In this document: piece by piece, positions 11,881 to 25,535 of the stretch
Layout of the letters: each line of letters starts with the position of its first letter
Numbering within the stretch: position 1 is the first letter of the stretch
Source of the DNA: Hofstenia miamia
Lineage: Eukaryota; Xenacoelomorpha; Acoela
Direction of reading: 5' to 3'
Length of the DNA stretch: 64,000 nucleotides
NCBI GenBank assembly: GCA_004352715.1
Contig: SCFE01000011.1
Coordinates: forward strand, 1,879,796-1,943,795
Made by a program: the position numbers and the translations under genes
Notes under the pieces: generated by a model
Told to the model about the DNA's origin: nothing
Database searches by the model: none
Seen by the model: the letters and a program-made list of their open reading frames with translations, nothing else

Positions 11881-14800
11881 GGACTGGCCCAAAAAATAAC
11901 GGCTGGTTTCAACTCCTATCCGACACATCTATTTGGGCAACTTAACCCAAATCAACCCGACCCATTAGTCTTTCTTAAAAATACGTCCAACTGAGTCCAT
12001 TGCCTCTGAAACGTAACAAAACTCAACCAAAGCCATTGGACGACCGGTGCCTTCTAAATAATTTAGTAATTTGGTAAGCCTGGTCGACCAAACCCACTTT
12101 CAGTCGTGCTGTAAATTCACTATTTATCTGTTCAATGTTCAAAATCTCGTGCGATTTTTACAGTTCTTACGTAGGTCATTTTTCAAGTTGATTCGCACGC
12201 GCAATTTTACTAATCCGTGAAAAATATTTTTATCTTGTTTTGGACGCATAAAATTCTTAATACATACAATTAATGTCTTAGCAAAAATATTTCCCGTGTG
12301 TAAGTAAAATCAGTTTTCAAAATTTCGATTCTTCCTTCCAAATATGAAATTTTATTGGCATAACAAGAAGCAAATCAAGAAATATTTAGTTAAGATTTTA
12401 TTGTAGCAATGTTGCATGATTTGAACCCATCCTGACAGTCATTTACAGTTAATACACAACATGTGGCATGTTTCCGTTCATTCATGTACACACGCGTAAA
12501 TGCATGCAAAGAATGAAACGAAATATAATACTTCATTCTGTTGTTTTCACATGGTGACATGAGTATCTAATGGGACTCGCAGTTCAATTCCTATACAAAA
12601 CATTTCAATTTGTCTTGCCATGACCGGCTTAAATACCATCAGCGCCTGACCAGCCGATTGCAACTTTGGCATAGATTACAAGTTTATACATTTTGTTTGT
12701 AGTTGTATATTCATCTACAATTAAAGGGGTCTCACTAGATCGAAAGTGAAAAAAAAATGAAAAAAATTTTTTTTAGGATAATGCTATCTGTAACACCTTT
12801 TATTCCTTAGTACAGTAACAGAATACATAGATTTTGCACACACGTATCACTAGAGGCTCTACACTTAGTCTACCTTACCCAGATAATCTGACAAAAAACA
12901 ATAAACCAAGAAAAAGGCCTGTTTTCTGGCCTAACTTCACCAACAAACATAATAAAAGTCTCAAATATTTTTTACTTATTATTCGAATCTCAAAATTTTT
13001 CTTTCATTGCTTAAAACTTACAGGTATTATTAATTTGTATTAGTTTTGTTGTTATATGCAGAGGGTATGTGTTATTCTCAAATATAGCGTGCATCAATTT
13101 TCATTTGCTATTTCCTGGAAGTTCGTTTTTCTACATAGGGACGTTTGTTATTGACTTTTTTTTTGAAAAAAAAATTTATATTATATATTTTTTATTCCTC
13201 TCAATGGGAACTATTACATGACAATGCCTAAAATGACCATACTTGAAACTTATACTCAGACACAGCTCATGTATCCTAAAAATTGATTCGAACTAATTTC
13301 TAGTAAAAAAGAAAAAGATGCCTTCATTTTAGTTTAAAAAGTAATTGTGGTTTCATTCCCTCCTTATATGATGCCTCTACACATGTAAAGTTGTGAAACC
13401 ACAAAGTACACTGTGTAAGAGTTATGGTTTCCCTATAAAAATCATTAAATAGTTTGATTAAAAATCCATATCCACAATTTCAGTCAATGGTATTTCGGTT
13501 CATTTAGAAACACCATACTTAGCTTCAGATAAAAATTCCTCACGACAAAAGAGTAGTGAATTCTTAACAAATATGTAGCAAACCAGCAAGACTCTCTTAA
13601 ATATTGAAAAATTTTTCTATATATATATATATATATTTGAAAAATATCATAGTAATTATAATTTAATTTAACTGGCTATTTACACGATTTTTTGCATATT
13701 TTATATGGATTTAAGAACAATATGAGGCACTATTCGTTAAAGAACCCATGCATTTTTTACAATTTGTGATGGTTTCTAAGAAAATATTTAAACTTTCATA
13801 ACTCATAATTTAATGAAGATATCAAAATCTGAAAAAAGTTTGATAAAAATTCGTCTCCTTTTTCATTTTCACCATAAGTTCACGACGACTTTTGACCTTG
13901 TGCATGGCGTGTATGAACTAGGGTAACCTATTTCTTCTGAAAACTAGGTCCTGCAAATATTTTAAAGTTCTTGATAAAATTCCATTTCCATTTGAAAATA
14001 TGTCAATATTTTCATATACTTCAAACATAGGAATAAATTTGATCGCAAGTTTTCATCATACCACTAAAGTATACTTACACATAGATATGCGAAATTTTAG
14101 TAATCCCAATTTTTTTAAACGCGTTAAGAAAATGTGAACAAAACAGTTTGTGACTTTAAAGATGCAATGGGCAGCTTAAGGGTTAAAGACCCCTATATGT
14201 GCAGAGTACTGAGGGAGCTGACACTGACTAAATTATTAAAGTTTGAAAATATCACTGACAAATGCCTTCGCCTGGCAAAAAGTTCAAAAATCATTGGTGT
14301 CCGTAAGCCTGTTTCATTCAAATATAAGTCAGCAAATTTCGTATAGTAGCTGATTAAATAATAATAATACCAATCTATTGTATTTGCCATACAAGTATAT
14401 TAGCTTCAACAGTCGTATTAACATATCTTATTACAGTCCCTAACACGACTTGATTTGTGTTTTTTTAATGAGTGCGTGTCAATTACATGTAAAAAGTTAT
14501 GGGACAGCTAAGCAATTAGCACAACAGGATGTTACATTGCATATATGAAAATTCCCAAATTCAATATGCTATAAGCATGGAACGCGTGTTTCCCCAACAA
14601 ATGTCTAAACACAAATCAAAATTTTCTATTACTTTTATTAAAGAAGCAATATCTATCTAAATACAATCTGCTGACTTTTTTTAAAAACAATTGTGTAAAT
14701 TAAGCAACTAAGGTTTCGAAAAAAGTGGAAAATATTTTCTGGCACCCAACTTTAAGATATTTAGTCTCCTGTCAGTTCAAAACCTCCTTTTACTAGGAAT

Positions 14801-16350
14801 TTGTCTAAATTTTAAAATATCAATTCACAATTAATTTTTTACTATTATAATTCAGCCTGTAAACCTTAAATTCGTCAGCCAGCCTGTCTCATTGTTTGGC
14901 CCGATCACTGTTTAACTCAGAGTAGGGCTTAGTTGATTGAATATAACCAATATAAGGCCTAGGGTTAGGACTAGACAAGCGAAATAGTGATGAGTATAAA
15001 GGCCCTTTCATGGGGCAGATGGGGATCTCGTGAGACAAAAGTTCGCCAAATGAGAAAAATTCTATGTTTTTTTATTACATCTTGAAGATTTCGAAAATGT
15101 GGCTAGTTTTTTCCATTTTGGTTACAGTTTTATAGCAATGACTGTAGGTATTTTAAATGGTATTTGATATAACACATACTATGTCAATCGAAGAGTTAAA
15201 TTTATGGTGGTCTTTATTATCTGATTTGGTATGATAGAGCACCTCATACCCGAAGCCACCTCCGAAATCCTCAACCTCTCTCTCGCCATGAAAAAGTTGC
15301 TCGTGACACTAAATTTATATGGAAAAACTTTAAGTTTGTGCGTTCTGTTAGTGAATGTGAACAGGAACTTACTGATCAATTTCTGACTGAGGAAACATTT
15401 CAAAAGTGATAAGGGGAGTAAGCAAAAGCATTGCGAAGCCCCTAAAAATTTTTGAAGTATATACATTTTACAATTGTATTCTTTAAATATTATTCTGAAA
15501 ATTTTTTGATTTAACCAAAAAAATCAAAGTTGAAAACCTGTCAGGGAGGGACATTGCACCATATCTTCTCCCCTTGCGTAAGCCACTGAATGTAAATAAT
15601 TATTATAATTTCTAGCTTCTGCAAAAACCGGAATTACTTGTATAAGCAAGATGTCATTTTTTATTAAAGTTGTCCCCTTGCCATTGATTTTAATTTTGAC
15701 AATAAATTACAATACATTTGAATTATTGTTTTCTACGAAATATACTTATGGATTTAAATAATCAATTAACTCCATTTTTTGCTATAAAGATTGGTTACCT
15801 AAATCTTTAAAAGTACTAAGCTAAAACTTTGATAACTATTATACTTCCGAAAATTTCATATATTGAGAAATGATTAATATAAAAATATATAAATAAAAGT
15901 TTGCATCGCACTGCGATATGAAGGTATTACTGGTCAAATTCAAAATTTACTGAACTGTAATAAATAATTTTTAAAATATACACTGGTACACAACCCAGCA
16001 AAACACAAGAAATATCATTTGTATCTCACTTCAGCCAGAAAGTGAATAAGGAATAAAAAAATGAATTTTAATGAATTCTTTCCAGATCACTGTCAACAAT
16101 GTTATCCAAAAATCATTTTCGAATCTTTATCAAGCGAACAATCACGTATAATCTAATCACAATACGTTCTTCATGTAGACAAGACAGCCCCTAATTTAAA
16201 GGCATTCAAGGACATTCTATCTTATTTTCGAATAATATACTTTGTTTACAAGGATTATGGAATCATACCAAAGCGAGTAACGATATTTCGGAGCTTTCCT
16301 CAGGGCTAAATGGTATATTTCAAATATTTATAATGCATAAGCCTATATAT
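11881..16350. other. AT-rich DNA, no gene recognised
   Basis: Contains a (TA)n tract at about 13618-13636. A plus-strand frame at about 15226-15410 (in part RHEKVARDTKFIWKNFKF) has coding-like composition but ends in two stops, lacks clear splice borders and matches nothing I know. The frame at 14134-14346 is also unassigned. Confidence 0.4.
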
Positions 16351-16359
16351 ATATATAAG

Positions 16360-16664
16360 ACTTGTCAACGAGGCGACATTTCCAAGCTCGGCTCGGCTCG
16401 CCACATAAAATCTTTGAACGAGGCTCGTTTTAGTTCGGCGTTTTTTTAAAAAGAATTTTTTACATAGCTCTTCTATTACTTAATAAACATTTCTTAAATA
16501 TGATTATAGGAAAGGCATACTGACTGCAAAAAATAAGAAAAATCTCCATGATCAAATTAACAAACAGAACTACAAACTTGCTTTGCCTAAAATAGGCTCG
16601 TTTTGGGCTCGTTGTATATCAAATACTGTGCTCAAGCTCGGCTAGGCTCGGCTCGTTGACAAGT
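16360..16664 (-). mobile_element. GAGCC-family MITE inserted in a TA tract
   Basis: A complete copy in inverted orientation relative to 1286-1612. The ends are ACTTGTCAACGAG and CTCGTTGACAAGT. (TA)n lies on both sides: a short tract to about 16357 and a long one at about 16668-16706. This gives the clearest view of the family's borders, with a 13-15 bp TIR. The interior matches the other copies, including CTTTCCTATAATC-type sequence on the opposite strand. Confidence 0.8.
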
Positions 16665-16665
16665 T

Positions 16666-16667
<2 letters not shown>

Positions 16668-16706
<39 letters not shown>
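16668..16706. repeat. (TA)n microsatellite
   Basis: Nearly pure TA dinucleotides adjoining the GAGCC MITE. Similar tracts lie at about 8427-8456, 9337-9360, 19508-19544, 20872-20898 and 47463-47490. Confidence 0.95.
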
Positions 16707-16711
<5 letters not shown>

Positions 16712-18026
16712 AAGATGTATATTCGTACACATCAAAAAGAAGGGACCATTAGAGTATAGGATGTGAGAACTAAGAATACAAAAATCGTATGATACCCCTT
16801 CTATCAGGGTTTTAACATTATATCACGAGAATAATTTTCTGGTCCAGTTTAAGGAAATAACATCAATTTTATCTGGTAAATCTCCTTGTAAACATTTTTT
16901 TAGAGTTTTTTAGTGGTCACGCATTGAAGATATATTTTTGTCAAATTGTTAACCTTAAAATTAAACAATATTTATGGTTTCAGAAGACTTCTTTAATAGA
17001 AAAAAATTGAGGTATAATGAAGAAAAAATTCTTGACTGTGAAAAAAATAATACTCGCGTCAAAAAATATGCGCGACATGTAACTATAGTTTCTAAAAATA
17101 CAACAATTTTCACCGAAATCCCGAAAATATGTTGCCACGTTTTGGACAACTGCTCTTTGTTTAATTTTTATGCAGCAGCTGCTAATATTTTTTTCATGAT
17201 AAACAAAAGAAATGCTGAACAAATGTGGATGTTAATAATGCATTCAACTTTTACAATTTTAAATTTCAAAAAAACATGGTATTTCTTGAATTTTTAATGA
17301 TTGCCAAATTATTGATTATCTTGAACAAACAGATATCACAATCAAGGGCACGCGAGTTGTGCACACTGGGGACAAGTTTATAGATTTTACATCATAATGA
17401 TCATCTTCTTGCTCAACGAATTTTATTCTCCTCGTGGTTTACTCACCAGACATTATCTAACATGGACATTCAACCAATGTCATGATTTTCTAAAAAATTA
17501 AATTTTTAGTTAGAATTATGTTACTTCACGAGAAAAAATAACAATAATGATACTTTTTCGAAAACATTACGATATGTTATTTACCAAATTGATAATAAAT
17601 TTATTGCAAAGACGCTCTGTGATACACAGTGACACCACTGCAGCAATGGAATGCATCATAATTCCTACCTTTGTGTTATTTAAGCAATTAGAAAAATATT
17701 TTGACAATTCATATATTTCTAAAGATGAAAAAAGTTTTTGTAATACCATTAGATATTTGAAATGATATACAAATATAATTGATACAATTTTTTGTCACAT
17801 TTAATCAAGTCCAAACATTTCATAAGTGTTATTGTAGATAAATCTATATTATCGGATTATGTAACATAGTTGGATATACTTCTAATAATAAAATACACAA
17901 AATACACACATACTTTCCTTGAAGACATGACTTTGATTCGCATTCCCTTATATTTTCATTTTTGTATGTTGTATGTGTTTACTAATATTTGGATAGAAAT
18001 CTAACCAACACCTAGAGTTTTATCAC
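16707..18026. other. AT-rich DNA, no gene recognised
   Basis: Plus-strand frames at 16974-17297 and 17547-17765 have no stop for 107 and 72 codons, but the composition is the local AT-rich average (Lys, Asn, Phe, Ile) and no motif is visible. Confidence 0.4.
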
Positions 18027-18252
18027 TTAACACTAGAAGTACCAAGTGAGTAAAAATTGACTCAAAATTAAATTTTGTTTACTTACGTATGCATTCATTA
18101 AAAACAACAGCAGGTATATACACCTCCAAAAATATTGATAATCTATTTGAATTTCCATAGGTAAATTTTTTTTCATTCTTTTATATAATTTTTTAATTGA
18201 AATGCTACATGTAAAATGAATCTCAAGGAGTAATGGTATTACTAGTGTGAAA
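18027..18252. mobile_element. Possible piggyBac-like MITE, degraded right end
   Basis: The left end TTAACACTAGAAGTACC matches in layout the left end of the small element at 63156 (TTAACACTAGAACTGCC). The right end GGTATTACTAGTGT is its imperfect inverse (12 of 14), but the right TTAA is not present. The interior is non-coding. Tentative because one target-site copy is missing. Confidence 0.45.
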
Positions 18253-19500
18253 AAATATTTCATTTAATTCAATGTACTCAAGCGTATATGTTCAAATATT
18301 TCTAGCCCACATTTTGCAATTAACAAATGGCATTGCTGGTGTGCGTGCACGCTTGTTGACAGAATGCCATTTGTGTAAATCATTGATACTTAATCACATT
18401 TACGCACAAGCGCTGTGATTCAATGTAAATTTGATGGTAAATTTTAAATTCATCTGTTATTCAAGGTAGAATTTTTTTTAACTATTTTAATATAATGATT
18501 GATAGAAAAATTTTAACATCAAAACATGGAGATGTAATTTGAATACAAATATTTTATTAAATTTAATTCTATTAAAAAGTACTAATTAGGTAATTGTAGA
18601 ATCAAGTATTTTTCTCATACTAATTTTCAGTTCAATTCTTAGGGTTTTACAATCATAGGTATATTTAATATATAATTAGTGTAGAGTAGAAAATTGGTGA
18701 CTTACACATCATGATAAATATGAAATTTAAGAAGCACGCGTTAGTGATATAAAATAATTTGACATCAATGAAACCATGCTATAGAATAAATACTTCTAAA
18801 ATTCTCTTTGTATAAAGGCTTTAAAGTCATACGAACAACTTATTTTAGGTTGCTACACAAACTATAAATTTTATCTTGTAAAATAGCAATGGACTTTTGG
18901 ACTTGTTTACTAATATATATTTTATTGTTCAATATTAGTAAACAACAATTCAACTATTGAATTTCTTAATTTTTTATATGAATTTTTCAAAATTTTATAT
19001 TTTAAATCCTAAAAACAGATTTTTCACATCACTATAATCACCTTAAATTAGATATTTTTCTAGAATTATATATGAAATAGATTAGAACCCGATAAATGCA
19101 TTAAGGCTCTATTGAAACGGTTATGCTAATATTTTAAGAAAAAATTTCGTTATAATTTAATAAATTAGATGGAGTAAATATAATTTTCCATAGGTCTACT
19201 CATTTCAAATAGTAAACGTAATTTTTTAAAAATTCAAGACAAAAATTAATATCAAATTCGAAAGCTGCGTTAACTTTGGTTTTGTAACTACAACGCTTTG
19301 GTTTAAATACATTTCGTTTGCGTGACATCATAAGAGGCGGAATCGCATTAAGTATAAGAAAAACACTACTAGAATTGATGTTTAAAACGTTTTCCAAAAT
19401 GTGCAGGAAATATCGTTTATTTGTTTTTTTTTCAAAATCCTCTTTAAAACAAAGTAAAATTCAAAGCAATTCTCTAGAATAGCATCTTTAAAAATAATGA
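18253..19500. other. AT-rich DNA, no gene recognised
   Basis: No convincing exon or repeat structure seen apart from a minor inverted pair around AAATGGCATT / AATGCCATTT (about 18327-18380). Confidence 0.4.
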
Positions 19501-19505
19501 AATAA

Positions 19506-19547
<42 letters not shown>

Positions 19548-19577
19548 GGAAAAACTAGTGAAAGGCAATGTTAACCA

Positions 19578-20560
19578 ATTTTAGTGCACCAATTTATGCA
19601 CCTTCTTTTTCAATAACACTAAAGAATTTTGATCCATTAATGCAGTGTAAATTTTTTTCAACTCAGAACGAGTAACACTCTTGGCTGTGACTTGGATAAC
19701 CTTCAAGAAAGCTTCTTTAGAAGAATACTGTTTACCATTGGCATATAACATCCGTTTAAACGCCAACCAGAAATTTTCTATGAGATTAAGGTCTGGACAT
19801 TTATAAATCTGTGATTAGCCAACTAGCCTTGTTTGTATCCTGAGGCATGCGAAGTAGTTTTATCTTCTATGAACATCAGCCTTTTGTGAGGTGCAGCCTT
19901 TTGTCGTTTCATATAAAGGAGAAAGTCCTTGTCCAGGAAACTGAAATAATTCAGAGTTCAACTTGATGTCTTCCTCGACCTTAAGTTTTCCAATGAACTT
20001 ATTTTTGTGCAAAGAAGTCCACACCATGATCCCGCCACATCCTTGTTGATGTTATATCTTTAACTAGCTATCCATCAATTCGGACCATCAAGAGGCGCTC
20101 TCATTGACTCAGACCATATTACTTTGTTAAAGTCGAGTTTGAGGTATTTCTTGCACAACTAAAGGCATCGTTCCTTACGATTTATGTTCAGGAGCGGTCA
20201 GTTCCTAGCTTTGACGACGTTTCGAAGCTTCTTAGAGATTTACATCTCGAGATCCTTGGTATTTGCTCTAACCCGGCTGGCTAAAAAATCTGCAAATTTG
20301 AAGATAAAGGGTTTTTCGCCGCTTCTCATTTAACTGCATTCACGGAGTAAGAGATTTCTTTTCAAGATGCTATCACATCTTGTACGGATTTTGTGGCTGT
20401 CAGCAACAAATTTTTTCTAAGTCCATCTTCAAAGTGGCTAGCATTGGGCATCCTTTGTTCAATACATGGACTACTTTTGCGTTTTCAGGCTTCCTGAGGT
20501 CTCCTTTTGACCCATGACCCCAGTTCAACTAATTAAGTCACGTAAATACCTACCAAATCA
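19578..20560 (-). pseudogene. Tc1/mariner-family transposase, degenerate
   Basis: Read on the minus strand, the C-terminal part (19581-19800) contains CPDLNLIENFW at 19767-19796, the classic block around the third catalytic acidic residue of Tc1/mariner transposases. It then runs FKRMLYANGKQ to a stop at 19581. Further upstream, IEDKTTSH at about 19850-19875 corresponds to the QDNAPxH block around the second aspartate. VIWSESMR at about 20100-20130 corresponds to the first catalytic block, with the aspartate lost. Frames change several times and stops interrupt, so the gene is dead. TA tracts lie on both sides (19508-19544 and 20872-20898). I could not find clear TIRs. Confidence 0.75.
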
Positions 20561-20870
20561 CCTTTGAGTACGTAGTTGACTAATAATGTGGCACACTTAT
20601 ATTTTTATTTTTCACAAGTGACTCATTGAAATGAATTTTCTGGCGCGTATTATGCCATTAAAATTTAATATACAATCTTAACTTATTTTGAGATATGCAT
20701 TTTTTAAAAGTAAATCCTCTCTATGGGTGGAAATCGCAAAAAATAGTAGTTACCTAATAATTTTTACTGCTTTTGATTTATTGTTAAATTTTTATACTTG
20801 TCTTAATCTGTAATTTCAGATTGCTTGCTATGCTATATTATCTTCTGCCTGACAAAAATATTTGCAAGAA

Positions 20871-20901
<31 letters not shown>

Positions 20902-21062
20902 CAATGTGACGTATTCCTATTTGTTCGAATTCAAGTGTCAAGTATTTTCGAGCACTTGCAATTTTACTAAACCACACCAATTCCACTAGCGTCCTCAATT
21001 ACATGAATTGAAGTAAATTGCAATATACTTTTGATTGACAAACTAACAAGCTAAAGCCCATG

Positions 21063-21312
21063 CCTACACGAACAACTTTTGTCGCCGATTTTTGTCGTCC
21101 GAACGAACAACTTTTTTCGCCAACTTTTGTCACCAATTTCTGTCGTCCGAACGAACAACTTTCGTCGCCAACTTTGGTTGTTGATTTGGTATGCTACACG
21201 AACAATTTTATTTAGTCATTTAATTAGTTTTAGACAAAAGTTGGGGAGGGGATGCTACACGAACGATTTTTGTTGGCGACAAAAATTGGTGACAAAAGTT
21301 GTTCGTGTAGGA
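21063..21312. mobile_element. MITE, duplicate of 601-850
   Basis: Same TIRs (CTACACGAACAACTTTTGTC and inverse) and interior as the element at 601-850, carried by the 4.65-kb duplication. Confidence 0.75.
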
Positions 21313-21747
21313 TAGTGTTACANTCTGAAATGATGAGTCCTCTCAACCCTGGTCTCTAAGTCTACAATCTAGTCTTAAAATGCTTAACTTGTTAAACACA
21401 GTGTTTATAAAACGTTGAAGTTAAGCAAACAATAATGACGGTGTCTTGGTAAAGCGTTAACCAGCACATAATTAAAGAAAAGTCTAATAGGATTTGACAA
21501 AATACAGGTCAAAGGTCATTCAGTTGCTCAGAAAAACCTTTTAATAACACACTGTTGTGGTTATTTCCAGCATTTACTGTATTGACAGCTAGTGTCAACA
21601 ATACTACTAAACTCATCATTGTGGGAAAAGTTTTTCTCCCTACAGATCCGCAATTAAAATAATATTAGAAGCATGTTTAACTAAAGCATTATCACATATG
21701 GTAACAACTGAGCAATGCAATTTGATAATTTACAACATAGTATCTGT

Positions 21748-22074
21748 CTTGTCAACGAGCCGAGCTTGAGCACAGTATTTGATATACAACGAGCCCAAAA
21801 CGAGCCTATTTTAGGCAAAGCAAGTTTATAGTTCTGCTTGTTAATTTGATTATATAGTTTTTTGTGTATAAGAGACAGCAGTATGCCTTTCCTATAATCT
21901 TATTTAAGAAATGTTTATTAAATAATAGGAAGAGCTATGTAAAAAATTCTTTGAGCACAATATTTAAAAAAAATACCGAGGTAAAACGAGCCTCATTCAA
22001 AGATTTTATGTGGCGAGCCGAGCCGAACCGAACTTACATAAAATTTAAACGAGCCGAGCCGAGCTTGGACAAGT
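21748..22074 (+). mobile_element. GAGCC-family MITE with adapter sequence inside
   Basis: Duplicate of 1286-1612. Fifteen interior bases are replaced one-for-one by GTGTATAAGAGACAG, the end of the Tn5/Nextera mosaic end, so the reading MYKRQ begins here and is artefactual. Confidence 0.75.
21863..21878 (+). other. Nextera/Tn5 mosaic-end adapter contamination
   Basis: TGTGTATAAGAGACAG matches the last 16 bases of the 19-bp Tn5 mosaic end used in Nextera libraries. The paired copy at 1401-1416 has different, AT-rich sequence at this exact place. The peptide MYKRQ encoded here is a known sign of such contamination. Confidence 0.93.
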
Positions 22075-25000
22075 CTGAATATTACCATATATTTTACAAA
22101 AACTGGATGTTTTCTATTTCCATTCATAAAAAAATAAAAGATCGTGCAGGAAAACAGAAATAAAAAAAGAAAAAAATCTTTAAAACATATTAAAAGCATT
22201 TAAATTGTAGTTGTGATACTGGAGTATATCTATTTAAATTGAACAGAAAACGCAATCAATTAAGTCAAATTATTTACCATTTGAAGAAATTATTTTTCTT
22301 GTTCTAAATTACAACGTTGTATTTTTTAAGCAAATTTTATTGTTATTTAACAAATAAATAGATTGTCAGGTGCATGGCTTACTTAGAATATATTAAGCAA
22401 GCCATGGTCAGGTGACTTAAGAAATAAGCATATTCCTGAATTTATTGCAAAACAAAAACGTACCCAAATAATTGAAAAATTAATTTTTTGAATTGAGAAT
22501 TGAGTAAAATATTAAGCAACTTTTTTCACAATTTATAACCTTCTCTCTATTTTAATATTATAGGATATGAATTGAAGACGATTTTGCAAATATTGATTTT
22601 AAAATCGGTTAATCGGCACACTTAATGAAATGCAAAACATATGTAAGCGTAGTGATTAAAAGTAATAGTAAAGCAGGTTCATAAATGCAACAAGGGATGA
22701 TAACTGAGACAACACACATACGGACATACTCTTATTTATCTAGTCCATTAAAGACGTGAATTGTTCCAACTGTATGCAACAGATGCCAAGTTTAGTTAAT
22801 TGCATCGGGGAGAATGTGCGAGCGTGACGCTTGCTCAACCAACAGTATGTCATTTTCATTCCATACTTTAAATAAATTATACGACTTACTAATGATATGT
22901 AACATCAATCTCTTTACAAGTTGTTACTGTATATCAGTAGTTATGAAACGTTGTATATATGCACTCTAAACGTTACTGTGTCAGTATGGTATTTACAATA
23001 ATTATAGGTGCGAGCAATTATTAATATCATTGAATTCATTGTTGATGTGGGCAGAAAGCGTTTAAATGATTTTCATACATATGAATAAATTGATGTACAA
23101 AACACAAGAAATGTAACATCATATTGTATTAGTGTGCATTTAACATAAATTATCTGTTTCTATATGCGCCAGTTACTTCATCCCTTCGAATGTTGCACTT
23201 CAGCATATACCGGTACTGTATATGTAGGTTTTTACGTAAACTTATAGCAGGCCTAATTAATTTTTTTGATAATAACATTTTTTTTACAATATCAAATTGA
23301 AAAAGTTACCATTTTAGATGATAAACTTTTAAGCATATACATTTTTTTTATAAGAACCTGTAAATTTTTCCTGAGGCTCAGCTGTTCCTATTTTTTTTGG
23401 CACTTTGAGCCTTAAATTGTTCTTATTTTGTTCTTATTTTTTCTAAGGTAAAAAACATGTTTTGGCTATTTACTTTTTACTATTTATAGGATTTTAGATG
23501 CCACTTATTCTTTTTGTTATAACTACTTTATATTCTCTTACGTTTAGTATTTTTAAACTTTTGGAACTGTAAATAAGTATCTTTTGTTACTAGTCATTGA
23601 AAAAATCAAAACAAAAAACTACTTTTTAAATACTTTCAGCCTCACTACTGTTCTTAAATTTTTTTTATTTTTTGGCATTTGTGAGCCGCATTGATCTTAT
23701 AAAATTGTTCTTATAAAAAAAGTGTATCAAAAAACTTCAGTTTATATCTATAATCTATGATACCGTAAAATGGAGTAACTTTTAACGGGAACTATTTTTC
23801 AAACGTTAGTTAATTTTTGCGGCTCAAAGATATGTAATTTGTTTCTCATTTTTACACCCCACTAGAGACATTAGAATATAATTAATATTTATTTGTTTAA
23901 TGTAGATGTATGTTGCCTATGCTTATGAAATTTGAAACATAAACACAATACACGCAATTCATTGTGACTGAATCAACAAAACTGCGGATAATATGTTGAA
24001 CTATGTCACCCAATTACATTAAATGATGAAGAAAATGAAATCATAGAAGCTGTGATGAATATGCTGTCAAGAATGCAGCAGATCACATGAGCATTGTTAT
24101 AAGTTTACGGCAGCAGTCACAATACATTCAGTGGTCATGAAAAATTATCGTTCAATCATGAAGGGAAAACATTTAAGCAACAAACCTGAAGCAAGTTCCT
24201 GATTTAGGATTTCGTCTAAACCAGTTTATTTCTTAAGTTTATTTCTTAACTGAATGGGTTCCCAACAGAAAAGCCATGAGGAATTTAAGGTCCAGAATTG
24301 CATACCATGGGTCAAAATGAACTAGGGTCAGTGTTAATGATGTAGTTGTACGCAAATTTCTTAATAATCTTCCTTTAAAACCATATTTAATCCTAAAAAC
24401 ACTTACAATTATATGGTGCAGAAGTTAACCAGGATGTTCAAGTCGTTAACGACTATTCAAAACCTTAATTAAGACTGATGTTATATGGTAATGTAATTGG
24501 GACATGGTGCTACAAGTTGGTGCATATAGAGCATCCAACAAAGTTTTGTGGAATGATGTCCAGTTTGAACTTTATCCTTCCATCATAAATACTTGGACTG
24601 GTGCTTTTATAATAAACTATTTAAATCTTTCTTCATTTACTTCATTCTGGTGTTAAAGGCTCACGTTCATGAAAGCACTTACTGTTAAGAAATGCGTCAG
24701 AAAAGAAATGTAAAAACTATTTTGTACGGATTGTTCGTTTAGCACATTTATTCATTTGTCATGGCAACAATAAGCGTATTTGATAAATCAAATTCACCTA
24801 AAAGTTTCTACAAGAATTTCATTCGAATTATTTTGACAACTTTTGCAAACTTCAAATGCTTTCAAACATAGTTATATTATTTGTACATTTTTATATGTGT
24901 TTCTTCGTTTGTATTTTACTTGAATACATAAATAATAAAATCAATACATGTTGGAGCACCTCTACTGAGTTGTTATAAACAAATCAATTGGAGAAAGGGT

Positions 25001-25535
25001 TTTTAGAGAGATTTCTTCCATAGTCTACTAAGAATTCTGGTGAAACTTATAATTGATGATCTACTTCACAACTCTTTTATCAAATTCTACAAAACAACAT
25101 TCTTCAGTTCTTGGATGTGGAAAGTTTATTGACGCACCATTCTCGGTAACTGGCGGAGCAAAAAATTGAAATCCGGGTTGCTATTCCAAAAGAAGTATTT
25201 CTGGTAATATTTAGTCTTGGAGGGGTAGAAAAATGGGATCCAGATTATCCAAGAATTATAGAGAACCAGCTTAGTTACTGGATGTCATTTGATGCAACTC
25301 TGATATAAATGTTGACAGAGAGAAGAAAGCAATGGGATTCCCAAGATGAAACCTCGTGCTGCAAGGGTGGTTACTGGAGAGCAGATTAGAAGTAGGGAAT
25401 TTATTAATTCTGGTACTGCACCACTTTGATATTATATTTCTGACAGCTCGGATCTTGGTTTTTACTGCAAGGGCGCAGATTCTAACAATGGGATTAGTTA
25501 CAGTGCATCATTTGCTTTGGAAAGCCTCTGCCGCA

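Noticed and set aside
14134-14346. Possible small protein gene with LRELTLTKLLKFENITDK
   Set aside because: No splice borders, no motif, and a competing frame on the other strand; length is within chance for this composition.
21864-22163. 99-codon frame starting MYKRQ
   Set aside because: The start is adapter sequence; the rest is a MITE.
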